A DNA stretch of 64,000 nt, from the NCBI GenBank assembly GCA_033032175.1, contig CM065306.1, positions 11,302,001 to 11,366,000 on the forward strand, read 5' to 3'. Positions 57,458-64,000 of this stretch are shown here, one piece after another. How positions within the stretch are numbered: the first letter of the stretch is position 1; each line of letters opens with the position of its first letter. The notes beneath the pieces are model-generated. The model had not been told where the DNA came from and did not search any database. It worked only from the letters and a program-made list of their open reading frames with translations. A program made the translations under genes and the position numbers. The DNA comes from Saturnia japonica. Taxonomy: Eukaryota > Arthropoda > Insecta > Lepidoptera > Saturniidae.

Positions 57458-58012
57458 GTATCGTAAACCGAATGAAACGATTACCTTTTATGAACACTTT
57501 CCCTAAGCTTCTTACTTTAAGATGTATGTAAATATTTAGGTAGTTTAAGCGGCAATACCATTATTAAGTCAATTTCAGTATATTTTCTTTACAATTAATA
57601 TGCATATTTTCAGAGCGTAGGCTGCTATAAGAAAAGTAGTAATATTTGTAGAAATAAGATCAGCTCTCACTTTCTCCCCGAAGCAGTACGCAATGTGTTA
57701 AGTTATTTTTTGCCTTGCGATATCATTAATACTTCCTAACTGTCCTGAGACAATTTGTTAACGCTCTTAGTCAATCTACTAATATACTCAAACTTTGGAA
57801 AAGTTATCATGACCACTTATGATGATCCGTAGACGCTCGTCGCTGCGATGCCATGCCAGCCTGAAAGCAGTTAGACATACACTGGCTGATCCTAAAACGC
57901 AACAAACCAAATGAAAGTCACTATGACGGTTTTATCACCATTATCTTTAGTATATCTATTATTAATCGTGTTACTTTTGAACGAGCTGACCGATTGAAGT
58001 TATATTAACACA
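57458..58012. other. Non-coding DNA
   Basis: 57860-57960 has repeat-like text ('aatgaaagtcactatgacgg') echoed weakly at 37490. No gene. Confidence 0.45.
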
Positions 58013-58464
58013 CTAGCTGTGCCCCACGGTTTTACCTGTGTTCATTTTATCCGACAAATAACGCTCTGTGCCGCCAATGCACCCATGTAGTCTATCATAA
58101 TTGTTCTTCCCGCAAGTACAAATTATTTTAATTTTTAATTTTCTCCTAAACTATGTGTCCAAATAACATGCTGTAAAGGGCAAAATTTAACTTCATTAAA
58201 TTTTCTTTATGATGAATTATAATACTATATAATTAAACCAGCACACGTGGATAAAGCTTTTCAGCAGGGCTTCCACTTCCAACTTACTTCACAAAAATCA
58301 AAATTTAAGGCTAGCTAATAGTTGTAGTCTAATGTTAGCCTATACTATTCCTCGTGAATCTGGCTATCAAATACAAAAAGAACTTTTCGAATCCGACTGG
58401 TAGTACCAAAGATTAGCGTGTTTAAACAAACAAACAAAACAGCTTTTCCGCTAATTAGTATAGA
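58013..58464 (-). mobile_element. Non-autonomous Helitron, family G, full length
   Basis: Read on the minus strand it starts TCTATACTAATTAGCGGAAA at 58464 and ends '…cacaggtaaaaccgtggggc' then acagCTAG (58013-58016). It is 452 bp and aligns block by block with 12944-13613 ('ctaattttctttatgatgaa' type, 'agggcttccacttccaactt', 'gcgtgtttaaacaaacaaac') without the extra 200 bases found there. Non-coding. Confidence 0.8.
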
Positions 58465-59004
58465 TTAGTAAATTTTCCGTGTTACAACTCCCAACACCTG
58501 AAATCTACTAAATCAATATGACTGTAGTTTCCAGAAAAATATAGGTTTTTCATTGAAGCTAAGTAGTAATAACAAAAATTCTATAAAACAACAGCTCCCT
58601 TTTAATAGGTACCGTGAAAAGCACATTCACTTGAAGGAAGTTGCGGGCACCAGTTAATCTCAAAAAATAATTTAGAGATATATAACAATTTATAGTCCTT
58701 GACACAAGTTGCATGTGTATCTTATACATAACCATTTTTTTAAATAACTACAGAAATATAAATTTTATTCTGATGAAACTGCTTTTACGAGCTAATATTA
58801 TTTACGTTACGAACAATACAATACAAGGTTGTAGAACCCAATACCTGCCGATAAAATACTGTTAAAAAATTAGGTATAACTGAATATTATGACTATCTCT
58901 AAAGCATAGTGTACAATGAAAATATTTATTTAAAAAACTGGTAACTTCATAACGAATTTAATGTATCCTTTATACCATCTAACTGATAAAGAATTTAAAT
59001 TTTA
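58465..59004. other. AT-rich non-coding DNA
   Basis: Nothing recognised. Confidence 0.5.
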
Positions 59005-59639
59005 CTATCGGTGTGCCCCGCGGCTCCGCATGCGTTTTACTACACAGTAAATATTTACACTTCGTAATTTTTATTATTAATTCATATCATTCACAGTTCA
59101 TATAGTCTATCAATTGAACAATTCCATATTATTATACTTCCCGAGTACAAAATTTCATGAAAATCGGTTAAGAACTAATTCTTTTACGATTCCGAAATAT
59201 ATTTTTGACGATCCTTATAGCTTATGAGATTGACGGTTAAGAATTGATGTTTTTTTTTAATTCGATTTTTCCCGATTCCTGGAAGTGTTATTGAAATTTC
59301 TTATAGGCCATCTCATTCATGGAATAACCTATAATTCTCGTCTATATAATATCATCAAAATCGGTCAAGAATTAAATACATATTTTTTTACGATTTATAA
59401 AAGTAATATTGAAATTTCTTATACCTTATCAATTCACCACTGACATAAGCATCCCGAGTACAAAATTTCATTTGAATTTCAGATAAGCCGTTTTTGAGTT
59501 AAATCCGGACATAAAAAAAGACAGACAAAAAAATAATGAAAGGCATTTTCATGATCAGTATTGTTCATATAGTATGTCTATCGGGAAATTTTGGAAAAAT
59601 TTAAATGTATAATCAGAACTACAGATTTATTCATATAGA
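59005..59639 (-). mobile_element. Non-autonomous Helitron, family C, full length
   Basis: On the minus strand it begins TCTATATGAATAAATCTGTA at 59639, has 'ccaaaatttcccgatagaca' and 'tatgtccggatttaactcaa', and ends with the hairpin GCGG-AG-CCGC and 'gggcacaccgATAG', a one-base departure from CTAG. Its last 150 bases match the end of family A at 11160-11316, although the 5' ends differ. Two or three internal modules ('aaatcggttaagaactaatt', 'aaatcggtcaagaattaaat') repeat, showing internal duplication. Confidence 0.8.
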
Positions 59640-59869
59640 TAACAAACAGAACCCACCACCACTAATAAGCTACTAAATAACGACTTGTACGGTAAATGCT
59701 CGTGGGAAATTAATTTTCTTAAATAATCTGAGCGTTTGCAACGCTTCATCTATACAATTAATAAAATTGAAGTGTCTGTTTGTAATGTCAAAATAACAGT
59801 TTTTTACTAAATGCATACGAAAGTATGTATATACGATACGTATAACAAAAAGTCCATTTTTAAATTTTT
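59640..59869. other. Spacer
   Basis: AT-rich, nothing recognised. Confidence 0.5.
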
Positions 59870-60000
59870 GTCCGTCTGTCTGTCGGTTTGTTCCAGGTAA
59901 ACTCCGAAACGGTTGGCCCGATTTTGACGGGACTTGCATTGATAGATAGCTGATGATATAGGGAGTAATTTATGCTACTTTTATTTTAGAAAAAGAATTA
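59870..60000 (+). mobile_element. Helitron-like family I fragment, opposite orientation
   Basis: 'gtctgtctgtcggtttgttc', then 'aactccgaaacggttggccc' and 'gattttgacgggacttgcat' is the reverse complement of the block at 24550-24620. Confidence 0.6.
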
Positions 60001-60117
60001 GGATTCCACACAAATAAAAAAAGTGGTCATGGTGAATCAATTCACGCGCTTAAATGGCTTATGCTGAGTAAACCATAAGAGATATTATACCAAATGAATG
60101 TATAATATAATTATAAG

Positions 60118-60310
60118 CATTCGACCAACCCTCCACTGCGCCGCCGTCAACTCACCCGTGGCATCCATTCCCATACTTTCCTACAGCCTTTCAGGTTGCT
60201 TAACGTCCATAGTACTGCTCGGCTTCTTATGAGCTATAGCATGAAGCTATATATAGCTATACCTAAAACCTTCATTAATAAATAGGCAATAAAACGCAAT
60301 AAAAAAAAAG
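60118..60310 (-). mobile_element. Helitron family G fragment
   Basis: 'catactttcctacagccttt', 'agcatgaagctatatatagc' and 'ttcattaataaataggcaat' match 26520-26640 and 3460-3600. Ends in an A run (60301-60309). Both Helitron termini are missing. Confidence 0.5.
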
Positions 60311-60344
60311 AGTTATTGTTACATTGATAGGCTCTATCATTTTT

Positions 60345-60856
60345 TTATTAATGCTTCGACTGCGATAACCGACTGATAACTTTTGTGGGCAACTCGTCTT
60401 CTTCAAACACCTATTGCGTGGATTGTCGGAAGGATGTAGGATACGTTTTGCGAAGTTCCTCTTTCAAACTTTTCTAGCATGCATCAATCAACACGATGGG
60501 ATTTTTGCTCTTCGATGAGAGAATGAGGTACTTATCCATTGCAAAGCAAGCTTCCTAACTTTAAGGTGTTCATGCAGGGTGGTGGAAACTGGGTGTAATC
60601 AAATCTTCAGTTCAGCCTGAATCTCTCGATGTGTAATGTGTCTATTCTCCTGCAATAGCCACTCTACAATGATGACATTTTCATGAGTTACTGCAATTGT
60701 AGGTCGGTCGGGTCTGGGCTTACCATTAATGTTCTCTCGACCACGTTTCAATTCACGAAACCAATAAATAACTGTTGTGTTAACAAACTTCCCAAATGCA
60801 GCAGGTAAATTTTCGTGAAATTCCTTGAAGGTTACATAACTCTCGTTTATAATCAT
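60345..60856 (-). pseudogene. Mariner-like transposase remnant, N-terminal half
   Basis: The minus-strand frame from 60856 gives 85 codons: 'ESYVTFKEFHENLPAAFGKF', 'IYWFRELKRGRENINGKPRP', then 'RPTIAVTHENVIIVEWLLQE' and 'NRHITHREIQAELKI', the paired HTH region of mariner transposases. After a stop, homology resumes in other frames as LHEHLKVRKL and then …FERGTS-like text near 60470. The first catalytic block (GDETW) is missing. 'VFEEDELPTKVISRLSQSK' near 60390 corresponds to the segment that should follow it. Sequence stops at 60345. It differs from the two other mariners in the window, so it is a separate subfamily. Confidence 0.78.
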
Positions 60857-61965
60857 AAAAAATCATAACAAAAGAAGAGTGACATATTTAAAAAAAATAA
60901 CTACACATAGGTATAGCCTATGATTTTCGCCAAAGAGATAAATTGTATTAAAATTAGCTATCAATTCAAAATAATTTCAATAAAAATGAGATTATATTTA
61001 TTCTGTGGCTAACAATTTTCGGAACAACCTAGATACAATAAAAACAGTCGCTGGTAGGCAATTGGTATAAATGGTATATTACAAGCTGCCATTATAAGTG
61101 AGATTGTCATTTACGTGAATAGATCATAGAATTTTTTTACCAATTTCCTGTCGTCTTCATTTTACTTCGTTTACTTGCGTACCAATTAAATATCAAGAAA
61201 GTATGAGAAGCCTAAAAGGGATGCTCAAACTTAGAGCGTCGACGATCCACCATAAAATATAGCAAATGATTGACTGCCAACATACCAAGTTTTTTTTAAA
61301 TATTTATAATAGCGAAAACACGTATAGACATACATTTTATGAAAATTGGGATCAGACGCTACAGTTTTGAAATGTATACCGCAACCGAAACCCTACAACA
61401 ACTACAGTTGAAAACGTAAAGCAGTTATAGTATCAATTACAATAAAAATGTAATAAACATAATGAATAACTTGTTCAATCGCCTTAGAACTGTAACAAGG
61501 GCTCCTGACAACAGATTTATATGACTTAACTGATAAATAAAGTGGTTTTATAGTTATAACATAAATATCAACAGTTTTGTTTTATGATGTTACAAGAAGA
61601 TTTTACTTTATTATACAAAATAGCTGTACCTGCAACTTCCTCGGTTTGTTATTGGATGTAGACCGACTAATCTCGGAACACGACAAACCAAAAGAAAAGC
61701 TTAGATGTGTTTACCACTGTGTGTATGGTGGTGGCAATCACTACCACCCCGCAATATTACTGCATATACACCGACTGACCCCATAAGGCGATCAATATGT
61801 GTATATGTATGAATTCAAGACATTAATCGTCCCAATATATATCATAAATAATTTAAATAATCCCATAATATAAAATCATCCTTGCGGGATAATTAAAAAA
61901 ATGCAAAGCCTTATTTATTACTAAAAAAATTAAAATAAATTTTCATGTCTCTTTCTTGAGAAACA
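60857..61965. other. AT-rich non-coding DNA
   Basis: 60870-61030 may include the mariner's 5' end, but no terminal repeat could be paired. A 69-codon frame at 61577-61786 is unrecognised and treated as chance. Confidence 0.45.
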
Positions 61966-62325
61966 ATGTGTTCTTCATACAAAATTTTATCCTTATTTCC
62001 CTTCAAGTTTTATTTGCGCCACATAAGGTACCCTATGCCCTTCTCCAAGGTTCAATATATCTCTATAACAAAAATTCTACAAAACTGGCTTGATGGTTCC
62101 TTCATTCGAATTTACATCCCCTATTTCACCCCTTCAAGTTTCATTTTTTCGACAAAAAGTAGCCTATGTCCTTTCCAAAGGTCCAATCAACCTCTATACC
62201 AAAAATTTATCAAAATCGGTTTGATGTGTTCTTCATACAAACTTTAAACCACTATTTCACCCCTTAAACTATATTTTCGCTACATAAAGTACCCTATGTC
62301 CTTTCCCAAGGTCGAATCCAAAATC
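61966..62325 (-). repeat. Tandem array of a Helitron family A module, about 130 bp x 2.8
   Basis: Units start near 61966, 62092 and 62223 ('gttcttcatacaaaatttta', 'gttccttcattcgaatttac', 'gttcttcatacaaactttaa'), each followed by 'cc-tatttcaccccttcaa', 'taccctatg-cctttccaa-g' and 'ctctataccaaaa'. The unit is the reverse complement of 10600-10730 in the full family A Helitron. The 93-codon open frame across the array is a by-product of the 129-131 bp period. Confidence 0.8.
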
Positions 62326-62544
62326 AAGATCAAAATCGAATAAATTCTAAATTACTTATACTTTCAAAAAAGAGTTACTGTGTCACTATGTATCAGAGGA
62401 TTTAAATCCGGATTGATTATCACAAATGCAATATATAAGAATTCGCAGGCGAAGATAATGCATCGGAAAAAATCTTCAGCAGCTTCCAATATAATGAATA
62501 ATATAATTAAATACTAGTTATTCTAAATAAACACTAATCCTTAA
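62326..62544. other. Spacer between the array and the next Helitron
   Basis: AT-rich, possibly part of the same minus-strand element; nothing definite. Confidence 0.4.
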
Positions 62545-63155
62545 TCCATACTAATAATAATAATATTATAAATGCGAAAGTAACTCTGTCTGTCTATTAC
62601 GTTTTCACGCCTAAACCGCTGAACCAATTTTGATGAATTTTGGTATAGAGATAGATTGAACCTTGGGAAAGGACATAGGGTACTTTTTGTAGCGAAAATA
62701 AAACTTTAAAGGTAAAAAATAGGAGATGAAAGTATGTAAGAGGGAAATATCAGCTTCCATGACAACCAGTTTGTTGATTTGAAATGACAGCGATGTCAAT
62801 GTTGATTTATTGACCGTGTTATAAAGAAATGTTTTATATTTCTAATAATTACCTATTAAATGATAGTCCAGTATTCTTTTTAGATTGGCTGAAGGTTTTT
62901 AAACTGTTTAACTATGTACGCAATACAGCATAATGACTGTTTTATTTTATGACGCTGTCAAACCGTGGCTCGCGGGAGTTTATATTTATATTCTAAGCGA
63001 TATACCTATTGTAAATTATCTGGATTGTACAGTTCTGCTACAAGTGAATTATTTCATTGTGTTATTCCACATGCAGTGAAAATAAAACTTGGATAAAAGT
63101 TTGTATGAAGAACCCATTCATATGTATGCTTTTGGTAAGAAAGGAATGAAAGGGG
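62545..63155 (+). mobile_element. Helitron family A, 5' 600 bp
   Basis: TCCATACTAATAATAATAATATT then 'tgcgaaagtaactctgtctg', 'gaaccttgggaaaggacata', 'taaatgatagtccagtattc' and 'taaattatctggattgtaca' match 10530-11150 almost block for block. The family A 3' module does not follow directly; LINE coding sequence intervenes, and the module 'gacgggaaacatacatcata' appears at 63951. Confidence 0.8.
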
Positions 63156-63159
63156 TTTC

Positions 63160-63920
63160 ACGTTTTTCATAAAAACCATCCCGTAGACTAGTACAATAAG
63201 GTATGATTTTAGCTATTTTTGAAGTTTTATTGGGACGGTTAATGTGTTGGGTTCATATTGGTATATATTGATAATACCATACAAACAGTAATAATCTAAC
63301 TTGACGTTCAAGTTAGGGATGATTGGTCTTCTGAATTTTTTGAGGACTTGTGGTTGCAAATCACAATAAACAAGAATTGTACCATTAATCTTTGTGTTGT
63401 GTATATACCAGATTATATCCCCTACGTAATGTTTGAGGATTTTCTAAGTAAATGTACTCGTATATTAGAATCTACCACTGATAGTATTTGTGTAATTGGT
63501 GGCTTTAATTAGGGGCACATCAAGTGGTTTTGTAAAACTGGTTGCCCAACGAACTACACAGATGATAAATTTAAGCTTTTGTATGAATGGGCTAATTATA
63601 GCTGTATACATCAACTTAATAATATTTACAACCATAATTAAAAAAAATGGATCTTGCATTTACTAAGACTCCTGACATATATATACACTCACTCAAACTA
63701 CGTGCCTTTAGTCGGTTAGACTTTCATCATTCACAGTTTAAACTTGATTTCTGTGGTATGTTGTTCACTTTAATAGATAATCCCTCAATTGAAAAACTGT
63801 GTTATTAAAGAACGGATTATGAAAAATGTATTCTTGATATGCATGGAAGTTGACTGGTGCGTATATGGTTCTGAACTGAGTTGTGATGATTTTGTCCAAT
63901 TTTTTTACAAAACTCTTCTG
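63160..63920 (+). pseudogene. LINE ORF2 endonuclease-domain fragment
   Basis: Frames from about 63305 read DWSSEFFEDLWLQITINKN, CVVYIPDYIPYVMFEDFLSK, 'STTDSICVIGGFN' and then stop-HIKWF, the core of the apurinic-type endonuclease of non-LTR retrotransposons (…W--v…vvYiPP…ilGDFN-p-v-W). The catalytic GDFN is GGFN here, losing the Asp. In another frame DLAFTKTPDIYIHSLKLRAF then SRLDFHHSQFKL (the SDH-like end of the domain, here LDFHH) continues the fold. EVDWCVYGSELSCDDFVQFF then YKTL follows toward the RT, which is not reached. Multiple stops and shifts. Likely Jockey/CR1 group. Confidence 0.82.
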
Positions 63921-64000
63921 ATCTAACCGATTCTGATCAAATTTTGTAGACGGGAAACATACATCATATCATACTATAATTGTGAGGCTATAAGAATTGT
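63921..64000 (+). mobile_element. Helitron 3' module, cut by the window end
   Basis: 'caaattttgtagacgggaaa' then 'catacatcatatcatac' and 'aggctataagaattgt' match the module at 28215-28280 and 11175-11235. It may be the continuation of the element starting at 62545. Confidence 0.6.

Noticed and set aside
61966..62247. 93-codon open frame
   Set aside because: Produced by the 130-base tandem Helitron module; repeated MCSSYK text is the repeat, not a protein.
1..64000. Novel defence, secretion or biosynthetic gene system
   Set aside because: No cluster of intact genes exists in the window; every recognisable coding piece is a broken transposon or retroelement part.

Overview
The window reads as AT-rich intergenic or deep-intronic DNA from a lepidopteran (moth or butterfly). 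No complete host protein-coding gene, rRNA or genuine tRNA gene can be supported. The organism call rests on repeats that I know as typical of Lepidoptera: Helitrons that end in GCGG-AG-CCGC hairpins followed by CTAG, with 5' ends of the TCTATACTAATATTATAAA type; tRNA-derived SINEs carrying the 'aacatcgtgaggaaacc' block; Jockey-like LINE tails; mariner copies; and BEL/Pao, hAT and PIF/Harbinger remnants. Nothing bacterial or phage-like is present.

Layout. 0-9.3 kb: AT-rich DNA with a dispersed 300-bp direct repeat, a decayed Helitron end, a 109-bp tandem array (5551-6040), a GC-rich island that may hold a first coding exon (7320-7617) and a foldback element (9089-9292). 10-16 kb: a full-length non-autonomous Helitron (10530-11316), a second one (12944-13613) and a truncated mariner (14285-15054). 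17-24 kb: a minus-strand SINE, the end of a Jockey-type LINE ORF2 (20322-20600), a PIF/Harbinger fragment and an hAT-type MITE. 24-32 kb: more Helitron ends, a possible small exon (27198-27248), and a nest in which a Helitron starting at 28078 appears to be split by a BEL/Pao fragment, another repeat and a LINE tail before its 3' end at 31565.

34-46 kb: SINEs, retroelement tails, an almost end-to-end mariner with both inverted repeats (35991-37214), several GC-rich islands and one copy of a retroelement 3' end encoding a PD-(D/E)xK-like domain. 47-52 kb: a SINE with intact A and B boxes, a likely LINE 5' end and a decayed Helitron helicase (50390-51733). 53-55 kb: a compound array of direct and inverted repeats. 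55-64 kb: a GC-rich island, the second and longer copy of the PD-(D/E)xK-like element, two end-to-end Helitrons, a third mariner remnant, a 130-bp tandem array and a LINE endonuclease fragment inside or beside another Helitron.

Every transposon coding region seen is broken by stops, frameshifts or truncation, so nothing here appears able to move by itself. The only hints of a host gene are two AG/GT-bounded candidate exons on the plus strand, 20 kb apart, that join in the same phase. I found no convincing new biological system. The most useful observations are the modular Helitron families that share 3' ends, the nested insertions, and the repeat architecture at 53-55 kb.
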